Below, piece by piece: positions 61,601-64,000 of a DNA stretch of 64,000 nucleotides. A program made the position numbers and the translations under genes. The notes below the pieces were generated by a model. That model searched no databases. It was not told the origin of the DNA and saw only the letters and a program-made list of their open reading frames with translations. Source of the DNA: Melitaea cinxia (Eukaryota; Arthropoda; Insecta; Lepidoptera; Nymphalidae); NCBI RefSeq assembly GCF_905220565.1, contig NC_059413.1, positions 12,873,501-12,937,500 of the forward strand, read 5' to 3'. Every line of letters starts with the position of its first letter. Positions within the stretch are counted from its first letter, which is position 1.

Positions 61601-62430
61601 AGCAAGGATAAGCTTTAAATACCAAAAACCTTACAGTTTGGTATTACCGTCCAAACTTAAGTTAACAATAATTACTCAATTGTCCATACCTAACGCAGTC
61701 GCGCACGCTCTTCCGCGGCAGGAAGGAAGCGATCTGACCAAAATTCTTAGGGTGCTGAAGGTACTTCTCCCGAAATACTTCGCGCTCACCCTGCGTCCAT
61801 ACATTGCGTAACAGTAGCCCCTTGTGTTCTGCTTCCATATCCATACAGCGTACTGGAAAATTAAGGACTTTATTAGACATTGTATGTAACAATAAAGGAG
61901 CACAATGACTTAGTGTCACAATGATGTCAAGAGTCATTAATAACTATGGCTTCTGCAACATCGCCAAAATATCGGGAGTGTCAAAATGACAATCACAGTA
62001 CAAATATATGTATATAATGTTCCGTCTGCCATTAGATGGCGCTGATAACATTTGAATGGTGTGACTTTATTATGAATATTATACGTTTAATCCTCAAGCT
62101 CGCATGCTAGTCTGCTACCCAAGGGTAAGTAATTGATGGTCGGTGTCGTTATCTGCCGCCCAGTACGTGGCGTTCACGCAACAGTCATGCGGCTGGCACG
62201 TGGCATCACACACTGTCACGCACAACGTTGCTGGTGGTGCTGCGTGACGGTGAGCGAGCGCATCTTGTCCTCGTGCTCCTGCTCGTGCAGTCACGCCGTC
62301 ACGCCGTCACGTCACCGTCACACTCACCGTTGGTGTCGAACGGCGGCGGGCGCGCGGGGCGCGGGTCGCGCGGGTCGCGCAGCAGCGGCGGCACGACGGT
62401 GAGCGAGCGCATCTTCTTGTCCTCGTGCTC
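26038..62430 (-). CDS. Smr: Smrter, nuclear receptor corepressor (NCoR/SMRT family), C-terminal 1532 residues
   Basis: Smrter recruits HDAC3 to unliganded nuclear receptors such as the ecdysone receptor, silencing targets in the nucleus. I joined 21 exons spanning 62430 to 26038; they sum to 4599 nt with every phase consistent. Order of modules (numbered from the first residue here): N-terminal part of the deacetylase-activating domain 1-34, SANT1 about 48-106, Ser/Thr/Pro-rich region, Cys-rich zinc module about 450-560, SANT2 about 574-622, GSI-type repeats about 850-880, His/Gln tracts, CoRNR box INAIITHQI, a second box-like ASNIIVRDF, and the C-terminus PLMSAQYEPLSDED (NCoR1 has PLLSAQYETLSDSDD). 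Exons 5' of the tandem array lie beyond the right edge. Missed small exons in long introns are possible. Confidence 0.93.
26160..26263. repeat. 17-bp minisatellite in last Smrter intron
   Basis: Unit CACACACGGGTCGGGCG repeated about five times with slight variation, ending within 10 bp of the terminal exon acceptor. It produces the spurious cysteine- and arginine-rich ORFs on both strands here. Confidence 0.9.
26560..26790 (+). repeat. Interspersed repeat shared with 7110-7420
   Basis: CTATTGGGCATAGGCCACTT, TAATCCACCACGCCGCTCCG and GACGGCTTAACGTGTTCTCC match 7110-7420. A second partial copy appears inverted at about 26330-26480. Confidence 0.6.
26856..26898. repeat. Perfect 18-bp stem-loop
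   Basis: TTCTGGTTTAGTGGTACG (26856-26873), a 7-nt loop, then its exact reverse complement (26881-26898). It lies in the last Smrter intron. Confidence 0.85.
26926..27372. mobile_element. MITE-like inverted-repeat element, about 450 bp
   Basis: GTTCAACGAG-AGATACCAAATGTAAACAAA at 26929-26958 is repeated inverted at 27342-27372 with one or two mismatches. No ORF. Target duplication is unclear. It ends 26 bp from the donor of the penultimate Smrter exon. Confidence 0.65.
27398..27588 (-). CDS. Smr: Smrter exon (window exon 20)
   Basis: GGAVGGRRYSGVGGGVLTAY to FPTSYAYPYSALNVATPASD, between CCCGCAG and GTTAGT; starts with one base of a codon and ends in phase 1, joining exactly to the terminal exon. 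YAYPYSAL resembles the SMRT C-terminal region. Confidence 0.9.
28026..28235 (-). CDS. Smr: Smrter exon (window exon 19), glycine-rich
   Basis: NRFAVSSADTYSSTATAGSA, a Gly/Ala run of about 25 residues, then EEWRRDAPKHAPYLEPVSPP and HHQG. Acceptor TTTCCAG, donor GTGAGA. LEPVSPP matches the EPISPP stretch of NCoR. The GC-rich codons produce large shadow ORFs on both strands. Confidence 0.9.
28473..28720 (-). CDS. Smr: Smrter exon (window exon 18): Arg-Glu repeat and second CoRNR-like motif
   Basis: An (RE)n tract (about 28575-28670), found also in vertebrate NCoR, is followed by IKLGDLASNIIVRDFSSPN. This aligns with the NCoR receptor-interaction box ICQIITQDF, but the first hydrophobic position is Ala. 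Acceptor ATTTTAG, donor GTGAGT, phase 2. Confidence 0.9.
28835..29036 (-). CDS. Smr: Smrter exon (window exon 17): first CoRNR box
   Basis: CSPHSRPPVSAAPAVGVGVG then KLTAASLINAIITHQINQT. INAIITHQI fits the (I/L)xx(I/V)I nuclear-receptor box and aligns with NCoR1 TAANFIDVIITRQI. Ends in phase 0 at a GTGGGT donor. Confidence 0.92.
29441..29526 (-). CDS. Smr: Smrter exon (window exon 16)
   Basis: A short 86-nt exon: NVSSEERRGAAYSPAPAKRP to LDRKDG, between TTCATTCAG and GTGAGT, phase 0 to phase 2. Found from phase continuity; there is no recognised motif. Confidence 0.85.
29880..30141 (-). CDS. Smr: Smrter exon (window exon 15): His/Gln repeat
   Basis: SRERGMVPIQDRHYVIEQHQ followed by about 50 residues of QQH/QHP repeats, then ALIDRLHLQIAQ. 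The acceptor has a CAGTAG tandem (NAGNAG) choice. Donor GTAATT, phase 0. Confidence 0.9.
30438..30518 (-). CDS. Smr: Smrter exon (window exon 14)
   Basis: An 81-nt exon: RGSREFALSQKYHTQYQTDR to QQRDR, donor GTACAC. The acceptor is TAGCAG, again a NAGNAG that would add or remove one codon. Phase 2 at both junctions. Confidence 0.85.
31060..31210 (-). mobile_element. LINE 3' end fragment
   Basis: TTATTGTACACCATACAAAT, TGTACAAAAGCTGCTTCTCT and CAACCTTAGGGC mirror 23070-23190. Confidence 0.5.
31246..31423 (-). CDS. Smr: Smrter exon (window exon 13): His/Pro/Gln repeat
   Basis: GHEAFTSLVNAASAAPALPV aligns with NCoR ADALAALVDAAASAPQ. It ends in an HPQ repeat (about 31255-31325) and HHDMR. Acceptor CCCCGCAG, donor GTATGT. 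Confidence 0.9.
31612..31755 (+). mobile_element. Helitron-like element, 5'-truncated
   Basis: TCGGGTAGGTCTGAGAATCGG through GCGGGGTCAGCTAGT is the 3' part of the element at 7921-8130. Confidence 0.65.
31822..32390 (-). mobile_element. LINE C-terminal fragment
   Basis: CKLLDMVFLHTLVNGTVDNS and IPRYPISLFAYKTQRTNLGY resemble the post-RT tail at 16970-17304. PNYQTHKDRLESIQIRFTQF continues upstream, left of the RT. A dead fragment in a Smrter intron. Confidence 0.7.
32580..32862 (-). CDS. Smr: Smrter exon (window exon 12): DYITSQQM-like motif and His/Gln repeat
   Basis: RRQIMLTDFITSQQMHGG aligns with NCoR1 RQTILNDYITSQQMQ. It is followed by HHQQQQ and QHP repeats and SVIQRHTHAYSHPHPPP. Acceptor TTACAG, donor GTACGT, phase 1. 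Confidence 0.93.
32935..33540. other. Smrter intron, unclassified moderately GC-rich block
   Basis: 33100-33420 is GC-richer than its flanks and carries CCCACAACGCC and GGCGTTGTGGG at 33239 and 33302 as short inverted segments, plus several TGACGTCA-like sites. It could be a repeat or a regulatory block; I cannot tell. Confidence 0.35.
33549..33884 (-). CDS. Smr: Smrter exon (window exon 11): GSI repeats
   Basis: 112 codons in phase 0. GSITLGTPVE and GSITAGTPVH are the GSI(T/S)xGTP repeats characteristic of NCoR/SMRT repression regions. Acceptor TTCCCCAG, donor GTACGT. Confidence 0.94.
34200..34470 (+). mobile_element. RTE-type LINE 3' remnant
   Basis: GTGGGCTGGTCATCTGTGTC, GTTGGAGTAGACGGGTCC and GGGGAGGCCTATGTCCAGTG match 60179-60560. 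It is followed directly by the GT repeat. Confidence 0.7.
34470..34543. repeat. (GT)n microsatellite, about 37 units
   Basis: Uninterrupted TG run at the 3' end of the RTE remnant, probably grown from its tail; it lies 58 bp from a Smrter exon. Confidence 0.95.
34601..34801 (-). CDS. Smr: Smrter exon (window exon 10)
   Basis: 67 codons in phase 0: GPAHESLATLTVVSGAHALA to LLDLSVKRPRHEPPPKP. Acceptor GTCGCAG, donor GTGAGC. No named domain; LLDLSVKRPR may be a short interaction motif, which is inference. Confidence 0.9.
35080..35272 (+). repeat. Family A repeat, diverged
   Basis: ACCTTACAGATGATAACGCT, GTGTTCTATTCCTGTGGTGA and AAGGTGGCCAAAATTCCTGA match the family at 4100-4385. Confidence 0.55.
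35323..35472 (-). CDS. Smr: Smrter exon (window exon 9)
   Basis: 50 codons in phase 0: SVAPAAPTAPPTSAPALTVR, then DVVLNMIEVSLLKNSRPPPP to QPPK. VRDVVLNMIEVSL looks like a helical interaction motif. Acceptor CCCCGCAG, donor GTGAGT. Confidence 0.9.
35620..36067. mobile_element. Fold-back element split by a Helitron-like insertion
   Basis: Arms of about 49 bp at 35620-35668 and 36019-36067 are inverted copies with a few mismatches (core CGAGCTGATAATAG / CTATTATCAGCTCG). Between them, 35684-36011 is a Helitron-like copy ending GTTTGCCGAGTCAGCTAGT. Confidence 0.65.
36068..37368. other. Smrter intron sequence without recognised elements
   Basis: Starts with a T run (36108-36130). 36900-37040 is less AT-rich and has AGGCGCGCCGTG and CCCTCGAGGG. 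No ORF or repeat was recognised. Confidence 0.4.
37369..37784 (-). CDS. Smr: Smrter exon (window exon 8): SANT2 domain
   Basis: After CGACAG it reads IPSDLSKCCLTCFKRITRRL, completing the zinc module, then SANT2: EPTEEEAAKFRALLREHG and ASLKAFYFTHRKQLQL. An acidic/Ser-rich tail follows (ATETADEENDSPTSK). SANT2 of this family binds histone tails. Donor GTACCT, phase 0. Confidence 0.93.
38023..38403 (-). CDS. Smr: Smrter exon (window exon 7): cysteine-rich zinc module
   Basis: A Ser/Thr/Gly-rich start is followed by TCAVC, VCEACHARCARSGRSRC and AVPACAGPRHKRLRHLPPRW, ending LLDEF in phase 1. With CCLTC of the next exon, the Cys spacing suggests two zinc sites just before SANT2. I recall a similar module in Drosophila Smrter but not in vertebrate NCoR. 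Acceptor CCACAG, donor GTGAGT. Confidence 0.9.
39384..39893 (+). repeat. Family A repeat interrupted by SINE
   Basis: Left piece AAGGTAGGGCACTGCGGGGA to AAAATATG; right piece AAAATATGGAGCAGCCCGTC to CGCTTACCAATCAGGTGAGC. The SINE sits between. Confidence 0.75.
39424..39675 (+). mobile_element. tRNA-derived SINE with 8-bp target duplication
   Basis: The head AGCCCGTTGGCGCAGTTTGT has an A-box-like TGGCGCAGTTTG, and GGGTTCGATTCCC is a pol III B box. An AT-rich body follows. AAAATATG flanks both sides (39416-39423 and 39676-39683). The 3' half recurs at 60895-61020. Confidence 0.85.
40535..40865 (+). repeat. Family B repeat, long copy
   Basis: CAGTCCACTGCTGGACATAG through CCTTAGTCGCCTCTTACGAC to GCCGTAGCCACACAGCAC. 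Confidence 0.7.
40866..42590. other. Smrter intron upstream of the nested zinc-finger gene
   Basis: No gene was recognised. 40975-41160, 41380-41680 and 42250-42540 are less AT-rich and free of known repeats. The last stretch, just upstream of the TATA box at 42635, is the likely promoter region of the nested gene. Confidence 0.4.
42635..42670 (+). promoter_or_regulatory. TATA box and initiator of nested zinc-finger gene
   Basis: TATATAAAG at 42635-42643 and an arthropod initiator TCAGTC whose A is at 42666, 31 bp after the first T of the TATA box. That is the classic spacing; the ATG follows 26 bp later. Confidence 0.75.
42692..43144 (+). CDS. Intronless C2H2-type zinc-finger protein nested in Smrter intron (150 aa)
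   Basis: I do not recognise a named orthologue. The ATG at 42692 begins MLSLYRAWLGPSPCVARPAP. Residues about 15-50 are Pro/Arg/Ser-rich and about 53-65 acidic; RFTRVPNSAWRGG follows. One zinc finger, YPCKTCGCKFPSYYFVHKHR, has Cys at about 112 and 115 and His at about 128, then RKRCH with Cys 132/His 133. The spacing fits C2H2 with x3-x4 before the last ligand. It ends EPSTSSA. The gene runs opposite to Smrter inside its 6.5-kb intron and has its own TATA box, initiator and poly(A) signal, so it is a complete short transcription unit of about 590 nt. GC is very high. A single finger with a basic tail suggests DNA or RNA binding; function is unknown. Confidence 0.8.
   Translation: MLSLYRAWLGPSPCVARPAPPPGAHRPVPRRARAPSPPASPPPPSPSSSASSELDVEHVEPEAPPRGGAVLDVASCDGPVRFTRVPNSAWRGGAPAREWPGRRRAAVHYYPCKTCGCKFPSYYFVHKHRKRCHADENPGQNSPEPSTSSA
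43245..43250 (+). terminator. Poly(A) signal of nested zinc-finger gene
   Basis: AATAAA 100 nt after the TGA at 43142-43144; another AATAAA lies near 43263. Confidence 0.7.
43270..44880. other. Smrter intron, AT-rich, no gene seen
   Basis: Contains an AATAAATAAATAAATAGG tail at 44328-44346 that may mark a degraded retroelement. ORFs here are short and biased by AT composition. Confidence 0.4.
44938..45049 (-). CDS. Smr: Smrter exon (window exon 6): Pro/Thr-rich linker
   Basis: TTSVSSGGAVSTAGSAPPTP to PTHPPPTPEP; acceptor GTGTAG, donor GTCAGT, phase 0 to phase 1. Joins to 38403 as a Gly-to-Ala split codon. Confidence 0.85.
45611..46232 (-). CDS. Smr: Smrter exon (window exon 5): low-complexity Ser/Thr/Gly repeats
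   Basis: 207 codons. SELNRTPPLPPSPPPASSAP, then GITGTSGLSGTSG repeats and SGLSVSSGLSVSS repeats, a (TP/AP)n run and LPATVATITTTVIT. Phase and splice sites (TTCAG, GTGAGT) are clear. Probably a disordered linker between SANT1 and SANT2. Confidence 0.88.
46270..47130. other. Smrter intron, AT-rich, no feature recognised
   Basis: No ORF or repeat relation found. 46735-46870 is somewhat richer in GC. Confidence 0.4.
47140..47206. repeat. (TA)n microsatellite, about 33 units
   Basis: A nearly uninterrupted TA run in the 13-kb Smrter intron. Confidence 0.95.
47290..48860 (-). mobile_element. Intact Tc1/mariner-type transposon, 1571 bp
   Basis: The perfect 26-bp inverted ends CACTACCGTCCAAAAGTTTG(GAAGCA) at 47290-47315 and 48835-48860 are flanked by TA target duplications (47288-47289, 48861-48862). 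It carries one unbroken transposase gene on the minus strand, so it may be recently active. It is inserted in the 13.2-kb Smrter intron between exons 59387-59504 and 45611-46232. Confidence 0.95.
47441..48475 (-). CDS. Tc1-like transposase, intact (344 aa)
   Basis: Cuts and pastes the element via the terminal inverted repeats. The ATG at 48475 gives MAKRKQITLEQRSAICTLRE, the first of two N-terminal helix-turn-helix domains (about 1-110), with RKRSGRPKST as the GRPR-like/nuclear-import segment. The catalytic triad is Asp in VLWSDESKF, Asp in FVFQQDNDPKH and Glu in PDLSPIELVWDEL. I count 35 residues between the second Asp and the Glu, so DD35E, not the usual Tc1 DD34E. A glycine-rich box (KHGGGNVMVWG) is present. 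No stop or frameshift, and the length is typical. Confidence 0.93.
   Translation of the reverse strand: MAKRKQITLEQRSAICTLREEGYSERQIAKKLGISCKGVHYTLARKKETGKNEDRKRSGRPKSTTSQEDNFIRVLSKRNRRLTAPQITASLNETRGTPVSITTVKRRLLSAGLRGCVAVKKPKLTIRHKKNRLEWAKEHKNWTINQWKKVLWSDESKFQIFGSNRRVFVRRSKGERASEACTVPTIKHGGGNVMVWGCFGNNKPGSLVRITEKLNKERYLKILKDFAIPGGLNLIGPGFVFQQDNDPKHSSKLCQNFLRKKKDVKIMQWPSQSPDLSPIELVWDELDRRVKNQSPTSSEHLWQLLQSEWKKLDEQYFMKLISRMPRICEKVIKERGGHFDEAKI
49534..50289. mobile_element. Inverted-repeat element with internal 142-bp tandem duplication
   Basis: Ends AACCGACTTC (49534-49543) and GAAGTCGGTT (50280-50289) are inverted. A T run of about 48 occupies 49576-49623. A 142-bp block starting TGTACCGATTT occurs at 49829 and 49971, with a third start at 50113. 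Fragments of the family lie at 2230, 9334 and 15915. No ORF. Confidence 0.7.
50315..51680. other. Smrter intron, no gene seen
   Basis: 50570-50820 and 51040-51190 are less AT-rich, unique-looking stretches (TCCCGATTTCACCCGATCGA). They may be regulatory, but I see no specific motif set. Confidence 0.35.
51690..52060 (-). mobile_element. Degraded LINE 3' region
   Basis: The GC-richer block with GGAGTTCCATTCCTTGGCTG, CGCATTAAAAAAGATGATTC and GCGCTTTGTACGTATGAAAG reads on the minus strand as a broken ORF (FHTYKALRIIFFNAHSQGME). I recall it from lepidopteran LINE 3' ends; the class is uncertain. Confidence 0.45.
52070..53930. other. Smrter intron, AT-rich, no gene seen
   Basis: No ORF of coding character. 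A GGTACCGCGGGA patch at 52819 and a C-rich patch near 53320-53430 are the only GC-rich spots. Confidence 0.4.
53940..54130 (+). mobile_element. LINE 3' end with AAATA tail (probable)
   Basis: A run ending TGTTGGCTTCCTATATAAATAAATAAATAAA has the structure of a retrotransposon 3' end. Confidence 0.4.
54746..54956 (+). mobile_element. Helitron-like non-autonomous element
   Basis: ATCTATAATATAAAAATGAG to GAAGTTCGCCGGGTCAGCTAGT, with the GAGAACGGTTGGACCGATTTC core shared by the family. Confidence 0.65.
55400..55665 (-). repeat. Family B repeat
   Basis: GTCGTAAGAGGCGACTAAGG to GTGTCCAGCAGTGGACTACG, the reverse of 40535-40865. Confidence 0.7.
55670..56860. other. Smrter intron, no gene seen
   Basis: AT-rich apart from 55840-56040 (AAATCGGCCCGAAACGAAGT; GAGAGTGGAGCGCAAACAGC), a unique-looking stretch similar in texture to 50570-50820. 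Confidence 0.35.
56868..57128 (-). repeat. Family A repeat
   Basis: AGGACAAACAAGCGTACGGC to CTGCTGTGCCCTACCTCAGT, a complete reverse copy. Confidence 0.75.
57200..58660. other. Smrter intron; weak short ORF at 57217-57394
   Basis: The minus strand at 57217-57394 reads MAYFGQTPDTEAVSIETGEL and on for 59 residues without a supporting signal. The remainder is AT-rich. No convincing gene. Confidence 0.3.
58665..59110 (+). mobile_element. Helitron-like element, 446 bp, copy 2
   Basis: Almost identical to 8419-8860 throughout and ends GGGGCGGGTCGCTAGT. Confidence 0.7.
59190..59380. repeat. 15-bp minisatellite next to Smrter exon donor
   Basis: GTGTGCGTGCGTGTA repeated about eight to ten times with GT-rich flanks, beginning 6 bp after the donor of exon 59387-59504. 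It creates the His/Thr-Arg ORFs seen on the minus strand. Confidence 0.9.
59387..59504 (-). CDS. Smr: Smrter exon (window exon 4)
   Basis: GSARTVDKEASPEELPPEPT to SAAPAHPHPR, between GTGGCAG and GTACGT, phase 2 at its 3' end. The donor runs straight into a 15-bp minisatellite. Confidence 0.88.
59520..59929 (-). other. Smr: Smrter intron between exons 3 and 4
   Basis: A 425-nt intron with a GGTAA repeat at 59890-59907 and nothing else recognised. Confidence 0.6.
59930..60069 (-). CDS. Smr: Smrter exon (window exon 3): end of SANT1
   Basis: Opens FYYLSKKAENYKQLLRKPRP. The YY and KK pairs correspond to SMRT residues contacting inositol tetraphosphate in the HDAC3-SMRT structure. A basic Arg/Pro-rich tail follows. 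Acceptor GACCAG, donor GTAATT. Confidence 0.93.
60179..60560 (+). mobile_element. RTE-type LINE C-terminal remnant
   Basis: The plus strand encodes QIKVAQLAMERAMLRVSLKD, ISKLKWQWAGHLCRRTDSRW and a stop where the active frame would continue (KTASWQTQ follows a TGA). I recall QLALERAMLGVSLRDRIRN and KWQWAGHICRR from lepidopteran RTE endonuclease-RT proteins. It lies in the intron between SANT1 halves. Confidence 0.75.
60895..61020 (+). mobile_element. SINE 3' half
   Basis: CCAATCGGCTGTTACCTATA, AAGCATTAAATTGCTTA and GATGACCGTGTATG match the SINE at 39424-39675; the tRNA-like head is missing. Confidence 0.7.
61021..61689 (-). other. Smr: Smrter intron 3' of the SANT1 exon, no feature seen
   Basis: AT-rich, no repeat recognised beyond CCTATTGCAGTCCAGTGGTA at 61556, a short family B-like end. 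Confidence 0.45.
61690..61852 (-). CDS. Smr: Smrter exon (window exon 2): SANT1 / deacetylase-activating domain
   Basis: RCMDMEAEHKGLLLRNVWTQ, then GEREVFREKYLQHPKNFGQI and ASFLPRKSVRDCV. This is almost the vertebrate NCoR SANT1 (WTEQEKEIFREKFMQHPKNF). Acceptor TTTCCAG, donor GTATGG, phase 2. Confidence 0.95.
61853..62245 (-). other. Smr: Smrter intron between array and SANT1 exon
   Basis: About 390 bp. The half next to SANT1 is AT-rich with a good pyrimidine/TTTCCAG acceptor. The half next to the array (62130-62245) is GC-richer unique sequence into which the array's truncated edge unit breaks off. Confidence 0.6.
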
Positions 62431-64000
62431 CTGCTCGTGCAGTCACGCCGTCACACCGTCACGTCACCGTCACACTCACCGTTGGTGTCGAACGGCGGCG
62501 GGCGCGCGGGGCGCGGGTCGCGCGGGTCGCGCAGCAGCGGCGGCACGACGGTGAGCGAGCGCATCTTCTTGTCCTCGTGCTCCTGCTCGTGCAGTCACGC
62601 CGTCACACCGTCACGTCACCGTCACACTCACCGTTGGTGTCGAACGGCGGCGGGCGCGCGGGGCGCGGGTCGCGCGGGTCGCGCAGCAGCGGCGGCACGA
62701 CGGTGAGCGAGCGCATCTTCTTGTCCTCGTGCTCCTGCTCGTGCAGTCACGCCGTCACACCGTCACGTCACCGTCACACTCACCGTTGGTGTCGAACGGC
62801 GGCGGGCGCGCGGGGCGCGGGTCGCGCGGGTCGCGCAGCAGCGGCGGCACGACGGTGAGCGAGCGCATCTTCTTGTCCTCGTGCTCCTGCTCGTGCAGTC
62901 ACGCCGTCACACCGTCACGTCACCGTCACACTCACCGTTGGTGTCGAACGGCGGCGGGCGCGCGGGGCGCGGGTCGCGCGGGTCGCGCAGCAGCGGCGGC
63001 ACGACGGTGAGCGAGCGCATCTTCTTGTCCTCGTGCTCCTGCTCGTGCAGTCACGCCGTCACACCGTCACGTCACCGTCACACTCACCGTTGGTGTCGAA
63101 CGGCGGCGGGCGCGCGGGGCGCGGGTCGCGCGGGTCGCGCAGCAGCGGCGGCACGACGGTGAGCGAGCGCATCTTCTTGTCCTCGTGCTCCTGCTCGTGC
63201 AGTCACGCCGTCACCGTCACCGTCACACTCACCGTTGGTGTCGAACGGCGGCGGGCGCGCGGGGCGCGGGTCGCGCGGGTCGCGCAGCAGCGGCGGCACG
63301 ACGGTGAGCGAGCGCATCTTCTTGTCCTCGTGCTCCTGCTCGTGCAGTCACGCCGTCACACCGTCACGTCACCGTCACACTCACCGTTGGTGTCGAACGG
63401 CGGCGGGCGCGCGGGGCGCGGGTCGCGCGGGTCGCGCAGCAGCGGCGGCACGACGGTGAGCGAGCGCATCTTCTTGTCCTCGTGCTCCTGCTCGTGCAGT
63501 CACGCCGTCACACCGTCACGTCACCGTCACACTCACCGTTGGTGTCGAACGGCGGCGGGCGCGCGGGGCGCGGGTCGCGCGGGTCGCGCAGCAGCGGCGG
63601 CACGACGGTGAGCGAGCGCATCTTCTTGTCCTCGTGCTCCTGCTCGTGCAGTCACGCCGTCACCGTCACCGTCACACTCACCGTTGGTGTCGAACGGCGG
63701 CGGGCGCGCGGGGCGCGGGTCGCGCGGGTCGCGCAGCAGCGGCGGCACGACGGTGAGCGAGCGCATCTTCTTGTCCTCGTGCTCCTGCTCGTGCAGTCAC
63801 GCCGTCACACCGTCACGTCACCGTCACACTCACCGTTGGTGTCGAACGGCGGCGGGCGCGCGGGGCGCGGGTCGCGCGGGTCGCGCAGCAGCGGCGGCAC
63901 GACGGTGAGCGAGCGCATCTTCTTGTCCTCGTGCTCCTGCTCGTGCAGTCACGCCGTCACACCGTCACGTCACCGTCACACTCACCGTTGGTGTCGAACG
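62246..64000 (-). repeat. Smr: Tandem array of a 152-bp unit carrying a Smrter exon
   Basis: GTTGGTGTCG recurs at 62329, 62481, 62633, 62785, 62937, 63089, 63234, 63386, 63538, 63683, 63835 and 63987: nine steps of 152 bp and two of 145 bp. Each unit holds the 103-nt exon plus a 49-nt (or 42-nt) spacer rich in GTCAC. The leftmost unit is truncated: 33 nt of exon remain, with one codon missing (DKM, not DKKM). The array runs off the right edge. ORFs on the plus strand here are shadows. Confidence 0.95.
62328..62430 (-). CDS. Smr: Smrter exon in first complete array unit (window exon 1)
   Basis: A 103-nt exon coding EHEDKKMRSLTVVPPLLRDP and ending PFDTN plus one base, followed by a strong GTGAGTG donor. 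It joins in phase to SANT1. KKMRSLTVVPPLL aligns with EKMRQLSVIPPMM of NCoR, part of the HDAC3-binding domain. The acceptor (CGAGCAG) has no pyrimidine tract. Identical exons follow at 152- or 145-bp steps to the window end. Confidence 0.8.

Noticed and set aside
62133..63908. Series of plus-strand ORFs (MLLLVQSRRHTVTSPSHSPL...) repeated through the array
   Set aside because: They are antisense shadows of the GC-rich Smrter exon and spacer; the minus strand has the conserved NCoR-like sequence and splice sites.
62246..64000. CRISPR-like array (regular repeats and spacers)
   Set aside because: Units are entirely identical including the spacers, and this is an animal nuclear gene; it is a tandem exon repeat.

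Overview
This window is nuclear DNA from an insect, most likely a moth or butterfly (Lepidoptera). It has AT-rich introns with GC-rich exons, consensus GT/AG splice sites, and a dense load of repeats of the kind found in lepidopteran genomes: Helitron-like elements ending in CTAGT, RTE- and CR1-type LINE fragments, a tRNA-derived SINE and a Tc1/mariner element. The species cannot be told from the sequence. Protein identities rest on remembered family sequences, because no search was possible.

Layout. (1) 1-4876, minus strand: the first seven exons of Vps45, a Sec1/Munc18-family vesicle-fusion protein; its C-terminal part lies beyond the left edge. (2) 5967-12421, plus strand: a complete six-exon mitochondrial malate dehydrogenase gene (342 aa), head to head with Vps45 across about 1.1 kb. 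(3) 12.8-24.6 kb: a gene-poor stretch of retrotransposon wreckage, a TTAA-flanked inverted-repeat element (14238-15444), a nearly full-length but frameshifted CR1-like LINE (about 17.4-22.1 kb, minus), and a candidate 62-aa single-membrane-pass protein gene (23425-23613, minus). (4) 24.6-64.0 kb, minus strand: the C-terminal 1532 residues of the nuclear-receptor corepressor Smrter (NCoR/SMRT family). I reconstructed 21 exons, and every splice phase agrees. They encode part of the HDAC3-activating domain, SANT1, a cysteine-rich zinc module, SANT2, GSI repeats, His/Gln tracts, two CoRNR-type receptor-binding motifs and the conserved C-terminus.

The large Smrter introns hold other units: an intronless zinc-finger gene on the opposite strand with TATA box, initiator and poly(A) signal (42635-43250), an intact Tc1/mariner transposon (47290-48860), and many smaller repeats.

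The most unusual feature is at the right edge. From 62246 to the window end, a 152-bp unit is repeated in tandem at least 11 times. Each unit contains a complete 103-nt Smrter coding exon with its splice sites: the exon just before SANT1, whose protein segment belongs to the deacetylase-activating domain. The copies are separated by only 49 or 42 nt and each adds 1 mod 3 to the reading frame. Only 1, 4, 7 or 10 spliced copies would therefore keep the downstream frame. This is an exon caught up in a minisatellite and is the main candidate for something undescribed.

The genes do not form a pathway. Vps45 acts in endosomal/Golgi membrane fusion, Mdh2 in the TCA cycle and Smrter in transcriptional repression through HDAC3. 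The only regulatory coupling the sequence suggests is the shared divergent promoter region of Vps45 and Mdh2, and the nesting of the zinc-finger gene inside Smrter.
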